Part shown: one piece after another, positions 33,210-41,622 of the stretch | How positions within the stretch are numbered: position 1 is the stretch's first letter | Layout of the letters: each line of letters begins with the position of its first letter | NCBI GenBank assembly: GCA_001874325.1 | Contig: MPCW01000004.1 | Coordinates: forward strand, 145,213 to 209,212 | Length of the DNA stretch: 64,000 bases | Reading direction: 5' to 3' | Source: Flavobacterium sp. MedPE-SWcel | GTDB lineage: Bacteria > Bacteroidota > Bacteroidia > Flavobacteriales > Flavobacteriaceae | Notes under the pieces: generated by a model | Database searches by the model: none | What the model saw: the letters and a program-made list of their open reading frames with translations, nothing else | What the model was told of the DNA's origin: nothing | Program-made: the position numbers and the translations under genes

Positions 33210-35405
33210 ATGAAATCAACCGAAATTGACTTACATAAAGAGTTAAAAAAGTATTTTGGTTTTAACAAGTTTAAAGGCTTACAAGAAGGAGTTGTTACGA
33301 GTATAATTTCGGGACAGAACACTTTTGTTATAATGCCTACAGGTGGAGGTAAATCATTGTGTTATCAATTACCTGCACTTGTACTAAATGGTACGGCCAT
33401 TGTAGTTTCACCTCTTATAGCACTTATGAAGAATCAGGTAGACGCCATTCGTAGCCTTTCTTCAGAGGCTGGAGTAGCCCATGTACTTAATTCGTCGCTT
33501 ACCAAGACTGAAATTAATCAGGTTAAAACTGATATAACATCAGGGCTTACTAAGCTTTTGTATGTTGCCCCAGAGTCACTTACCAAAGAAGAGTATGTCA
33601 GTTTCCTTAAAGGAGTTGAAATTTCTTTTGTAGCAATTGATGAGGCACACTGTATTTCAGAGTGGGGACACGATTTTCGTCCAGAGTATAGAAACCTTCG
33701 TAATATTATAAGACAGTTAGGAGATGTACCTATTATAGGGCTTACTGCTACTGCAACCCCAAAAGTTCAAGAAGATATCTTGAAAAACTTAGAGATGTCG
33801 AATGCTAAAACATTTAAGGCATCATTTAATAGGGCTAACTTATATTATGAGGTAAGACCAAAGACCAAAAACGTAGAGTCAGATATTATTCGTTTTATCA
33901 GACAACACAAAGATAAGTCAGGTGTAATATATTGTTTGAGTCGAAAAAAAGTAGAAGAAATCGCACAAGTGCTTCAAGTTAATGGTGTTAGTGCTGTTCC
34001 GTATCATGCTGGATTAGATGCTAAAACTCGTGCTAAACATCAAGACATGTTCCTTATGGAAGATGTAGATGTTGTAGTGGCTACCATTGCTTTTGGTATG
34101 GGGATAGATAAACCAGATGTTCGATTTGTAATTCACCATGATATACCAAAATCACTAGAAAGTTATTACCAAGAAACAGGTAGAGCTGGTCGTGATGGTG
34201 GTGAAGGGCATTGTTTAGCTTATTACGCTTATAAAGATATAGAGAAGCTTGAAAAGTTTATGTCAGGTAAACCTATAGCTGAACAAGAGATAGGTTATGC
34301 GTTGTTGCAGGAAGTTGTAGCTTATGCAGAGACTTCTATGTCACGACGTAAATTTTTACTTCATTATTTTGGAGAAGAATTTGATAGTGAGACAGGAGAA
34401 GGGGCTGATATGGATGATAACGTTCGTAACCCGAAAAATAAAGTTGAAGCAAAAGATCAGGTTGTTGTGTTGTTACAAACAATTAAGGACACTCGACAAT
34501 TATATAAATCTAAAGAAATTGTATTTACTCTTACAGGGAAAACAAATGCAGTAATAAAATCACACCGTACTGATGTTCAGCCATTTTTTGGGAAAGGTAA
34601 AGCTTTTGATGAGAAATATTGGATGGCCTTAATAAGGCAAACATTAGTAGCGGGATATTTATCTAAAGATATTGAATCATACGGTGTTGTAAAAGTGACT
34701 TCAAGAGGAGAAGCTTTTATGAAAAACCCAGAATCATTCATGATGAGTGGAGATCATGAGTATAGTGAAAGTAATGATGCTGCCATTGTAACAGCATCTA
34801 AATCTACCGGAACGGCTGATGAAGTTTTAACAGGTATGTTGAAAGACTTGCGTAAAAAAGTAGCTAAAAAACTAGGTGTACCTCCATTTGTTGTATTTCA
34901 AGATCCATCGTTAGAGGATATGGCACTTAAATATCCTGTGACTGTCGAAGAATTAGGTGGTGTACACGGTGTTGGTGAAAATAAAGCTAAAAAGTACGGT
35001 AAAGAATTTGCTGCACTTATAGCGAATTATGTGAAGGAAAATGATATTATGCGACCTGATGATCTTGTAGTAAAATCTACAGGGGCGAATTCAGGGCTAA
35101 AGCTTTATGTTATTCAAAATATTGACAGAAAGTTATCGCTTAATGATATTTCGAAAGCAAAAGGTCTTGATATGGAAGGTTTGCTTAGAGAAATGGAGCA
35201 AATAGTATATTCTGGTACACGTCTTAATATTAAATATTGGATAGATGAAATACTAGATGAAGATCAGCAAGAAGAAATTCAAGATTACTTTATGGAGTCA
35301 GAATCTGATAGTATAACAGATGCCCTTGAAGAATTTGATGGTGATTATGATACTGAAGAACTACGATTAATGCGTATTAAATTTATTAGCGAAGTAGCTA
35401 ATTAA
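33210..35405 (+). CDS. recQ: ATP-dependent DNA helicase RecQ
   Basis: The 731-aa protein has the RecQ helicase core: MPTGGGKSLCYQLP with Lys48 (motif I), the DEAHCISEWGHDFRPEY box at ~142-158, TATATPKV, and YYQETGRAGRDG (motif VI). An RQC winged-helix region (SRRKFLLHYFGEEF onward; the usual zinc cysteines are not evident) and an HRDC domain at ~545-615 (LRDLRKKVAKKLGVPPFVVF) follow. A C-terminal extension of about 110 residues, acidic at the end, is usual in Bacteroidota. It unwinds DNA 3' to 5' in recombination and replication-fork repair. It is monocistronic, divergent from kdsD, and ends at a strong palindromic terminator. Confidence 0.94.
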   Translation: MKSTEIDLHKELKKYFGFNKFKGLQEGVVTSIISGQNTFVIMPTGGGKSLCYQLPALVLNGTAIVVSPLIALMKNQVDAIRSLSSEAGVAHVLNSSLTKTEINQVKTDITSGLTKLLYVAPESLTKEEYVSFLKGVEISFVAIDEAHCISEWGHDFRPEYRNLRNIIRQLGDVPIIGLTATATPKVQEDILKNLEMSNAKTFKASFNRANLYYEVRPKTKNVESDIIRFIRQHKDKSGVIYCLSRKKVEEIAQVLQVNGVSAVPYHAGLDAKTRAKHQDMFLMEDVDVVVATIAFGMGIDKPDVRFVIHHDIPKSLESYYQETGRAGRDGGEGHCLAYYAYKDIEKLEKFMSGKPIAEQEIGYALLQEVVAYAETSMSRRKFLLHYFGEEFDSETGEGADMDDNVRNPKNKVEAKDQVVVLLQTIKDTRQLYKSKEIVFTLTGKTNAVIKSHRTDVQPFFGKGKAFDEKYWMALIRQTLVAGYLSKDIESYGVVKVTSRGEAFMKNPESFMMSGDHEYSESNDAAIVTASKSTGTADEVLTGMLKDLRKKVAKKLGVPPFVVFQDPSLEDMALKYPVTVEELGGVHGVGENKAKKYGKEFAALIANYVKENDIMRPDDLVVKSTGANSGLKLYVIQNIDRKLSLNDISKAKGLDMEGLLREMEQIVYSGTRLNIKYWIDEILDEDQQEEIQDYFMESESDSITDALEEFDGDYDTEELRLMRIKFISEVAN

Positions 35406-35420
35406 GGATACAATTTTAAT

Positions 35421-35455
35421 AAAAAAGCCTCTAATAATTTATTAGAGGCTTTTTT
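35421..35455. terminator. recQ terminator, perfect 17-bp inverted repeat
   Basis: Arms 35421-35437 and 35439-35455 are perfect complements around a 1-nt centre, with core GCCTCTAATAA and a T tract in the right arm. It nearly matches the palindrome at 37331-37378 on the other side of the beta-helix gene. Confidence 0.9.
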
Positions 35456-35531
35456 ATGTTTAACATTTTCATAATATACTATTTTCATGATCTTGTAGTT
35501 GTAATAGTACAAACAATTAAAAAATTATATT

Positions 35532-37319
35532 ATGACAGAAGTAGTAAGTATAAGTGCTTTAAGAAGTACTTTGCCTAATGATCCTACTCAAACAGGAGAA
35601 GTAGTTTACGTTAAATACCATACCTACCCTTGGGATATGGGGGGAGGAATGTTTATGTGGAGGAATGATAATCCAGCATTAATGGATATTTCTTCTTATT
35701 ATAGTAATGATAATGATGGTACTTTAATACATGTGTTAGAAGAAAATCCGCAGAACCCAAACGGTCCAAAAATTATAAATCAACAAGGTAGGTGGGTTAG
35801 ACAATACAGTGATTATATAAACCTTGCATATTTTGGAGGATGTAAAGATCAATATGCAACTGAAGCACTACAAGCTGCGATAGATTTTGCATGGTATAAT
35901 GTAACAGATAAAAACACCCCTCCCACAAGGGGGGCGGCAGTTCTTATACCAGGTGGTGGATATATAATTAATGAGATTACTTTAAGGTATGGTGTAAAAT
36001 TGATGGGACATTCTATTGATAGACCTGTAATAACAGCGGCAATTCCGGGTGATCCAGGTTATGATTTCGGAACAGGGTATTTGTTTAATATTCCAGAAGG
36101 TGTTGTACAGATTGAGATTTCTAATTTAAATATAACAGGGAATCGTAGTACCAATACGGATGAAATATATTCTGAAAAAGGCGTTTTTCATTTTAAAGCA
36201 CAACCTGAGAATAATGATGTTAATACTCAAGCAGGTTTATGGCAGTCAAAGTTTAGTAATATTAAGATAACTGGTTTTAATGGTACAGCTATTTACTCTG
36301 AAGGTGGAGCAAATCAATATTTACAACCTAATCAGTTTATTATATTTGAATTAATTCATATAGAGTTGAGTAATCATGCTCGCCCAGATAGTTCTGCTTT
36401 GAAAATGACGGGGCAAAATGGACAGATAACTTTTATAAACGCAAGTTTTAATGGATATCATAACAATAAAGGAGAATATCATGTTGGCCATGTTGTTGAT
36501 ATAGGTCCTTTTAATTCAGGTAACGAGGGGAATATATTCCCTAGTACTGTATCATTTATAAATTCAACTTTTCAAGAAGCAGATTATGGAGTTGTAATAC
36601 GTGAAGCGGATAACATTACTTTCGATAATTGTTGGTTTGAGCGACTTGGTGTGTCTATACATGTAAATGGTATAAAAAAGGAATGTAGTAGTATAAATGT
36701 TCTTAATAGTAGATTTCTAGATGCTTCGGGTTATGGAGGTGCCCCAGCAAGTTCTCCTAATTTATATGATAAAGGTGTTTGTATACATGCGATAAATACA
36801 AGAATGACAATTGCGAATAATTATGCGGCAGTTAGTAGGCTTGATGATGAAAGAATATTAACAGATTATTTTATAATTAATGAGGGTAAGACAGTTACTG
36901 ATAAGAAAGGGAATGAAATAAAATTATTAGTTCCCGGATTAGAGGTTTATGGAAATAGTTTTCAAGACTCTTCAAAACTTAATAGAAATTTTGGAATAGC
37001 TTTAGTAGTAACTTCAGTTGTTGATAAATCTGTAGAGTGTAAGTACAACAAGTTTTTACTAGTAAATAGCCCTAATAACCCTGAGATAAACATAGTAAAC
37101 ATTAATTCTAGTTTAGTGGAAAGTGAGATTCTTACGTTAAGAGCTAGTGGAGGTAGTATTACGTTTAATAATGAAGGAAATATTTATTTAACAAATAGAG
37201 CAAGTCTTACTTTGCAGGAAGGTCAGGTAGCAACTTTTACTAAAATTGGTTCAGATGGTATCTTGAATCAACAATATAAATATCAATTAACATCATTAGT
37301 TACCGATACAACACCGTAA
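35532..37319 (+). CDS. Right-handed beta-helix protein, tailspike/pectate-lyase-3-like
   Basis: The 595-aa protein starts without a signal peptide or membrane helix. The first ~110 residues follow a pattern seen in phage tailspikes and Pectate_lyase_3 proteins: ISALRSTLP, a GGGMFMWRND strand, GRWVRQYSDYINLAYFGG and ATEALQAAIDFAW. Residues ~130-450 show short Asn/Gly-rich strands typical of a parallel beta-helix (ISNLNITGN, FSNIKITGF, SFINSTFQEA, NITFDNCWFERLG). The C-terminus is a short beta-rich cap. It may bind or cut a polysaccharide, but no catalytic residues can be assigned. It stands alone between two near-identical palindromes, with no phage genes nearby. A cargo gene or a relic of a phage/tailocin fibre are both possible. 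Confidence 0.72.
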   Translation: MTEVVSISALRSTLPNDPTQTGEVVYVKYHTYPWDMGGGMFMWRNDNPALMDISSYYSNDNDGTLIHVLEENPQNPNGPKIINQQGRWVRQYSDYINLAYFGGCKDQYATEALQAAIDFAWYNVTDKNTPPTRGAAVLIPGGGYIINEITLRYGVKLMGHSIDRPVITAAIPGDPGYDFGTGYLFNIPEGVVQIEISNLNITGNRSTNTDEIYSEKGVFHFKAQPENNDVNTQAGLWQSKFSNIKITGFNGTAIYSEGGANQYLQPNQFIIFELIHIELSNHARPDSSALKMTGQNGQITFINASFNGYHNNKGEYHVGHVVDIGPFNSGNEGNIFPSTVSFINSTFQEADYGVVIREADNITFDNCWFERLGVSIHVNGIKKECSSINVLNSRFLDASGYGGAPASSPNLYDKGVCIHAINTRMTIANNYAAVSRLDDERILTDYFIINEGKTVTDKKGNEIKLLVPGLEVYGNSFQDSSKLNRNFGIALVVTSVVDKSVECKYNKFLLVNSPNNPEINIVNINSSLVESEILTLRASGGSITFNNEGNIYLTNRASLTLQEGQVATFTKIGSDGILNQQYKYQLTSLVTDTTP

Positions 37320-37330
37320 AACTATATTCT

Positions 37331-37378
37331 AAAAAACAAAAGACCTCTAATAATATTATTAGAGGTCTTTTGTTTTTT
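37331..37378. terminator. 48-bp perfect palindrome, bidirectional terminator
   Basis: Left arm 37331-37354 and right arm 37355-37378 are exact complements; both include an A/T tract so the structure works on both strands. It lies between the beta-helix gene and the convergent small ORF, and shares the GACCTCTAATAAT-type core with the recQ terminator. Confidence 0.92.
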
Positions 37379-37385
37379 TAATATG

Positions 37386-37622
37386 CTACTCTTCAAATAA
37401 TTCTCCTCTGTGTGGTTTAAGTGCATCACGAACAGGTATCATGAATTCATCAGTTACTACCATCCATGCAATAGTGTGTATATCGTTTATGGTATCGAAA
37501 CCTGTAATATTTAATGGTAGTTTTTCAATTTCGATATATTCTTTTAGGTGAATTTCGTGATGTTCAGCAGTTTTTGCAGCAGCAGGACCACGAAAGTCCC
37601 ATATAAGTTTAATTTTTCTCAT
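37386..37622 (-). CDS. Small conserved-looking protein of unknown function
   Basis: The 78-aa protein (MRKIKLIWDFRGPAAAKTAE...) is mixed alpha/beta, with no signal or membrane segment, and contains two His-rich spots (AEHHEIHLKEY and IHTIAW). I recognise no domain. It is monocistronic, convergent with the beta-helix gene across a strong terminator, and divergent from the DUF2891 gene. The full ORF with a good ATG and clean flanks supports a real gene. Confidence 0.7.
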   Translation of the reverse strand: MRKIKLIWDFRGPAAAKTAEHHEIHLKEYIEIEKLPLNITGFDTINDIHTIAWMVVTDEFMIPVRDALKPHRGELFEE

Positions 37623-37678
37623 TAGTGGGCTTAAAAGTTATAAAGCTGTAAAGTTATAAACTTTGTCATCAAAATAAA

Positions 37679-37686
37679 TATCTTTG
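37679..37686 (+). promoter_or_regulatory. Candidate -7 element before the DUF2891 gene
   Basis: TATCTTTG matches TAnnTTTG and ends 18 nt before the ATG at 37705. An upstream TTG codon at 37684 lies inside this element, so translation from there is unlikely. Confidence 0.55.
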
Positions 37687-37704
37687 GGAAAAAGACATTA
37701 CGTT

Positions 37705-38760
37705 ATGAAATATATCCTTTACTCAATTCTATTAACCACATCAATATCTTTTTCGCAAGAACTTACAAAGGAGCGCGCTAACGGCTTAGCTGGGTTACCC
37801 TTAAAATGTTTACAACAAGAGTACCCAAATAAACTAAGTCAACTATTAGCAGACGAAACAGAAATAGCGAACCCTAAAACATTACACCCTGCTTTTTATG
37901 GATGTTTTGACTGGCATTCATCAGTACATGGGCATTGGAGTTTAGTTTATTTATTAAAACATTTTCCAGATCTAGATAAAAGAGAGGAAGTGATTAATAA
38001 ACTAAAGATTAATCTTTCTAAAGAGAATATAGCACAAGAGATAGCTTACTTGAGTAAAAAACACAATAAGTCGTATGAGCGTACTTATGGTTGGGCTTGG
38101 TTGTTAAAGTTACAATTAGAACTAGATACTTATAATAAACCCTTTGCTAAAGAATTAGCTAATAACCTACGACCATTAAGTGATTTGATAGCGGAACGTT
38201 ATATAGAGTTTTTGCCAAAACTTAATTATGCCTTGCGTGTAGGGACACATTCTAATACGGCTTTCGGGATGTCATTTGCGTGGGACTATGCGTTGTATTC
38301 AGGGAATATACCTTTACAAACAAGTATCAGGGTAAATGCATTACGACTATTTAAAGATGATTCGGATTGTCCTTTTGAATGGGAGCCTAGTGGAACTGAT
38401 TTCTTATCACCATGTATGGAAGAGGTGGGTATTATGCAACGTATATTACCTAAACTAGATTTTATAAAATGGATTAGAAATTTTGCACCATCACTATTTA
38501 ATAAAAGTTATACTGTAGAAGTTGGTAAGGTGTCAGATAGAAGTGATGGGCATCTTGTACACCTTGATGGTCTTAACTTTAGTAGAGCTTGGAACTTTTA
38601 TCGTTTAGCGAAATTTTACCCTAAGCGTTTAGGTCACCTAAAACCATTAGCCGATAAGCACTTTAAGCACTCATTACCTGCTATAGTAGATGGTAATTAT
38701 GCAGGAGAACATTGGTTAGCTTCGTTTGCTTTACACGCTTTTGAGGAGAAAGGTAAATAA
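37705..38760 (+). CDS. DUF2891 family secreted protein
   Basis: I start this gene at the ATG at 37705 (351 aa, MKYILYSILLTTSISFSQ) because it gives a clean signal peptide and the upstream TTG overlaps a promoter element. The DUF2891 core is evident: HPAFYGCFDWHSSVHGHWSL near 60-80, RTYGWAWLLKLQLEL, RVGTHSNTAFGMSFAWDYA, PFEWEPSGTDFLSPCMEE and HLDGLNFSRAWNFY. The conserved Asp, His and Glu residues suggest an alpha/alpha-toroid hydrolase or binding fold, but no activity is known for the family. It is monocistronic. Confidence 0.85.
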   Translation: MKYILYSILLTTSISFSQELTKERANGLAGLPLKCLQQEYPNKLSQLLADETEIANPKTLHPAFYGCFDWHSSVHGHWSLVYLLKHFPDLDKREEVINKLKINLSKENIAQEIAYLSKKHNKSYERTYGWAWLLKLQLELDTYNKPFAKELANNLRPLSDLIAERYIEFLPKLNYALRVGTHSNTAFGMSFAWDYALYSGNIPLQTSIRVNALRLFKDDSDCPFEWEPSGTDFLSPCMEEVGIMQRILPKLDFIKWIRNFAPSLFNKSYTVEVGKVSDRSDGHLVHLDGLNFSRAWNFYRLAKFYPKRLGHLKPLADKHFKHSLPAIVDGNYAGEHWLASFALHAFEEKGK

Positions 38761-38821
38761 AATTGACTATTATATTTTAAGTAACATTTTGTTTTACTTC
38801 TTACTATGAGAAAAAATGTAT

Positions 38822-38829
38822 TAATTTTG
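38822..38829 (+). promoter_or_regulatory. -7 element abutting the start codon of the COG2509 gene
   Basis: TAATTTTG ends 4 nt before the ATG at 38834. Since Bacteroidota transcripts start about 7 nt after this element, the mRNA would be leaderless or nearly so. Confidence 0.5.
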
Positions 38830-38833
38830 CCTC

Positions 38834-40387
38834 ATGCCAAGAGAATTACAAATACAGGTTGCCCCAGAGGTAGCAGTACAAATGCCTTTACTTACTAGCT
38901 ATGTGGCAAAACTCATGCAGGTAAAACCTGATGAGATAAACCATATAGCTATAATTAAGCGTTCTATAGATGCACGTCAAAGAACGGTAAAGATAAACCT
39001 TAAGGTTGCTGTGTATTATAATGAAGAATATACCGAAACTACGATTCCGTTACCAGACTATAAAGATGTAAGTAATAGTAAAGAGGTTATTGTTATTGGT
39101 GCAGGTCCTGCGGGGTTATTTGCAGCTTTACAGTTAATAGAGCTAGGACTTAAACCTATAGTTTTAGAAAGAGGTAAAGATGTGCAAGAGCGTCGTCGTG
39201 ATTTAAAGGCTATAAATCTAGACCATATAGTGGGAGAAGATTCTAACTATTGCTATGGTGAAGGTGGGGCAGGAACATATTCTGACGGTAAACTATACAC
39301 GCGTTCTAAAAAACGTGGTGATGTAGATAGAATATTGCGACTTTTTGTTGCTTTTGGAGCGTCAACTGATATATTAGTAGAAGCGCATCCGCATATTGGT
39401 ACAAATAAGCTCCCGAAGATTATTAAAGCAATGCGCGAAAAAATAATTGAATATGGAGGAGAGGTTTTGTTTAATACTCGCGTTACTGACATTTTGGTTA
39501 AGAGTAGTGTAGTAGAGGGGGTAGTTACTCAAAATAATGATACTATAAAAGCCGATAAAGTAATTCTGGCTACAGGGCATTCGGCTCGCGATATTTTCGA
39601 ATTATTAGATAGGAAAAAGATATATATAGAGGCTAAGCCTTTTGCACTAGGTGTTCGAGCAGAACATCCGCAAAGCCTTATAGATAGCATTCAGTATAGT
39701 TGTGACGCAACTACCGGTAGAGGTGATTATTTACCACCATCGCCTTACGCTATAGTAAAGCAAGTAGCAGGTAGAGGTATGTACTCTTTTTGTATGTGTC
39801 CAGGAGGTGTTATAGCACCTTGTGCTACAAGCGCAGGTGAAGTAGTAACCAATGGTTGGTCGCCATCAAAACGCGATCAAGAAACGGCAAACTCAGGTAT
39901 TGTTGTGGAGCTTAAGCTTGAAGATTTTAAACCTTTTGAAAAATTCGGTGCATTAGCAGGTATGGAATTTCAGAAAGCGATTGAGCAAAAAGCATTTCTT
40001 TTAGCAGGCGAAACACAACGTGTACCTGCACAACGTATGGTAGATTTTACACAAAGTAAAGTATCTACCGATATTCCAAAAACATCTTATCTCCCAGGAA
40101 CTACCTCGGTAGAGTTAGGACAAGTGTTTCCTAATTTTATTACTCAAACATTACGTGAAGGTTTTGTTGCATTTGGTAAATCGATGAAAGGTTATCTTAC
40201 TAACGATGCTATATTGCACGCGCCAGAATCGAGAACCTCTTCACCTGTACGTATTCCTCGCGATCGCGATACATTAGAACACGTACAAATAAAAGGCTTG
40301 TACCCTTGTGGTGAGGGTGCTGGTTATGCAGGGGGTATTATTTCGGCAGCTATAGATGGCGAAAAGTGTGCTTTAAAATGCGTGTAA
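38834..40387 (+). CDS. NAD(P)/FAD-dependent dehydrogenase, COG2509 type
   Basis: The 517-aa flavoprotein has an N-terminal ~80-residue domain (ELQIQVAPEVA start), the dinucleotide motif VIVIGAGPAGLFAALQL with GAGPAG at 89-94, CYGEGGAGTYSDGKLYTR around 140-157, and VILATGHSARDIFELL. The C-terminal LYPCGEGAGYAGGIISAAIDG segment contacts FAD. It is the COG2509 group of uncharacterised dehydrogenases, which is widespread but without an assigned substrate. It is monocistronic, with a promoter-like element right before the start and no terminator before the convergent lipoprotein gene 1 nt away. Confidence 0.88.
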   Translation: MPRELQIQVAPEVAVQMPLLTSYVAKLMQVKPDEINHIAIIKRSIDARQRTVKINLKVAVYYNEEYTETTIPLPDYKDVSNSKEVIVIGAGPAGLFAALQLIELGLKPIVLERGKDVQERRRDLKAINLDHIVGEDSNYCYGEGGAGTYSDGKLYTRSKKRGDVDRILRLFVAFGASTDILVEAHPHIGTNKLPKIIKAMREKIIEYGGEVLFNTRVTDILVKSSVVEGVVTQNNDTIKADKVILATGHSARDIFELLDRKKIYIEAKPFALGVRAEHPQSLIDSIQYSCDATTGRGDYLPPSPYAIVKQVAGRGMYSFCMCPGGVIAPCATSAGEVVTNGWSPSKRDQETANSGIVVELKLEDFKPFEKFGALAGMEFQKAIEQKAFLLAGETQRVPAQRMVDFTQSKVSTDIPKTSYLPGTTSVELGQVFPNFITQTLREGFVAFGKSMKGYLTNDAILHAPESRTSSPVRIPRDRDTLEHVQIKGLYPCGEGAGYAGGIISAAIDGEKCALKCV

Positions 40388-40388
40388 A

Positions 40389-40805
40389 TTAGTCGACAAG
40401 ATGGTCGATACTGTTATAAACAAGTTCTGTATTATTACCATCTTTTTCAACTGTAAATTTTAACCCCTCTAGTTCAGTATTGTGATACCCTTTCGCTTTT
40501 ACTTGTAATAAATGTTCGATAGTAGTATTGGTGTCTTTTACAAGTAACGATGCTATAGCACAAATACTATCTCCTTGGATGGCAACGTTTAAATATCGTT
40601 TTTCATCCTTTTCTTCATACCCTTCTACAGTATATACGAAATCTTCCTGTTGAGGTATTACTTGCTTTGCTAATTCATCTTTGTATACTTGCTCATTTGG
40701 TTGATTATTATCAAAAATTGCATTGGTGTTATTGCACTCAACCGATTGACAGGATTGAAGTGCAAATAATACAGTGACAGGTAATATAAAGCGTAGTTTC
40801 TTCAT
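40389..40805 (-). CDS. Small lipoprotein of unknown function
   Basis: The 138-aa protein has a lipoprotein signal, LFALQSC with Cys at about residue 19. The rest is mostly beta-rich and polar, with no recognised domain. It likely sits in the outer or inner membrane facing the periplasm. Its stop lies 1 nt from the convergent COG2509 gene stop, with no terminator between them. It diverges from a TetR-like gene across 154 nt. Confidence 0.75.
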   Translation of the reverse strand: MKKLRFILPVTVLFALQSCQSVECNNTNAIFDNNQPNEQVYKDELAKQVIPQQEDFVYTVEGYEEKDEKRYLNVAIQGDSICAIASLLVKDTNTTIEHLLQVKAKGYHNTELEGLKFTVEKDGNNTELVYNSIDHLVD

Positions 40806-40905
40806 GAAAATAAATTTGATTGTTGATTTAGATAGTATGATAACTATACAAGTCGTTTTTTATTTCTGAACTTTCAAAATTTTTGAACGATTATTAACAG
40901 AAGTT

Positions 40906-40918
40906 CAACATAGTGTTG
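40906..40918. promoter_or_regulatory. Candidate operator for the TetR-like regulator
   Basis: CAACATAGTGTTG is a perfect 5-bp palindrome with a 3-nt spacer. It ends 13 nt before the TAAATTTG element at 40932-40939, thus in the -33 region of the TetR-like gene. It is a short palindrome, so the assignment is tentative. Confidence 0.4.
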
Positions 40919-40931
40919 CCTGATAAATAGA

Positions 40932-40939
40932 TAAATTTG
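40932..40939 (+). promoter_or_regulatory. Candidate -7 element of the TetR-UbiB operon
   Basis: TAAATTTG matches TAnnTTTG and ends 20 nt before the start codon of the TetR-like gene. Confidence 0.5.
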
Positions 40940-40959
40940 TTAAACAAAACAATCATATT

Positions 40960-41619
40960 ATGGCGGCAGAAAATATAAAATCACCTACAAAACAAGATAT
41001 TATAACAAAGTATACCGACTATTGCCTTATTAATGGAAAGCGACCAGCTACGGTATATAAGTTTGCAAAAGACAATGATTTTGAAGAGGCTGATTTTTAC
41101 AAATTCTTTAGTTCTTTCGAGGTATTAGAACACCAATATTTTACTGAAATATTTACTTATACATTAGAAATGCTAGAGCAATCTCCTGCTTATGCAGAGT
41201 ATGATGGTACACAAAAATTATCTGCTTTCTATTTTACCTTCTTTGAGATGGCAACGGCAAACCGTAGCTTTATAATGTACCTTATGGGAGATGGTAATTC
41301 TTCTCTCCGTAATTTATTAAAATTAAAAGAGCTTAGAAAAGTATTTACAACTTATGCTGTTGAGGTACTCGATAAGCCTTTAACAGTAGAGAACGAAAAA
41401 GCTGATAAAGCTCAAGATAAAGCAATGCGAGAAGCAGCATGGTTGCAATTTATATCAGTATTTAAATTCTGGATGACTGATACTTCTCCAAGTTTTGAAA
41501 AGACGGATATATTGATAGAGAAATCAGTACAAGTATCGTCAGAACTGTTGTATAACACCCCGTTACAAAGCTTATTTGACTTGGGTAAGTTTTTATGGAA
41601 AGAAAAATTTACAGTTTAA
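40960..41619 (+). CDS. TetR-like transcriptional regulator
   Basis: The 219-aa all-helical protein has an N-terminal helix-turn-helix-like region (KQDIITKYTDYCLINGKRPATVYKFAKDNDFEEADFYKFFSSFE...), where ATVYKFAKDNDFEEADFYKFF fits the TetR HTH layout. A larger ligand or dimer domain follows from ~60. The C-terminal part belongs to the TetR_C-type helical fold. It lies 3 nt before a UbiB-family kinase gene, and the pair recurs in Bacteroidota as far as I recall. The HTH is weaker than in typical TetR proteins, so the DNA-binding role is moderately supported. Confidence 0.75.
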   Translation: MAAENIKSPTKQDIITKYTDYCLINGKRPATVYKFAKDNDFEEADFYKFFSSFEVLEHQYFTEIFTYTLEMLEQSPAYAEYDGTQKLSAFYFTFFEMATANRSFIMYLMGDGNSSLRNLLKLKELRKVFTTYAVEVLDKPLTVENEKADKAQDKAMREAAWLQFISVFKFWMTDTSPSFEKTDILIEKSVQVSSELLYNTPLQSLFDLGKFLWKEKFTV

Positions 41620-41622
41620 GTT

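Noticed and set aside
37684..37704. TTG start for the DUF2891 gene
   Set aside because: The TTG is part of the TATCTTTG promoter element; the ATG at 37705 gives a clean signal peptide.
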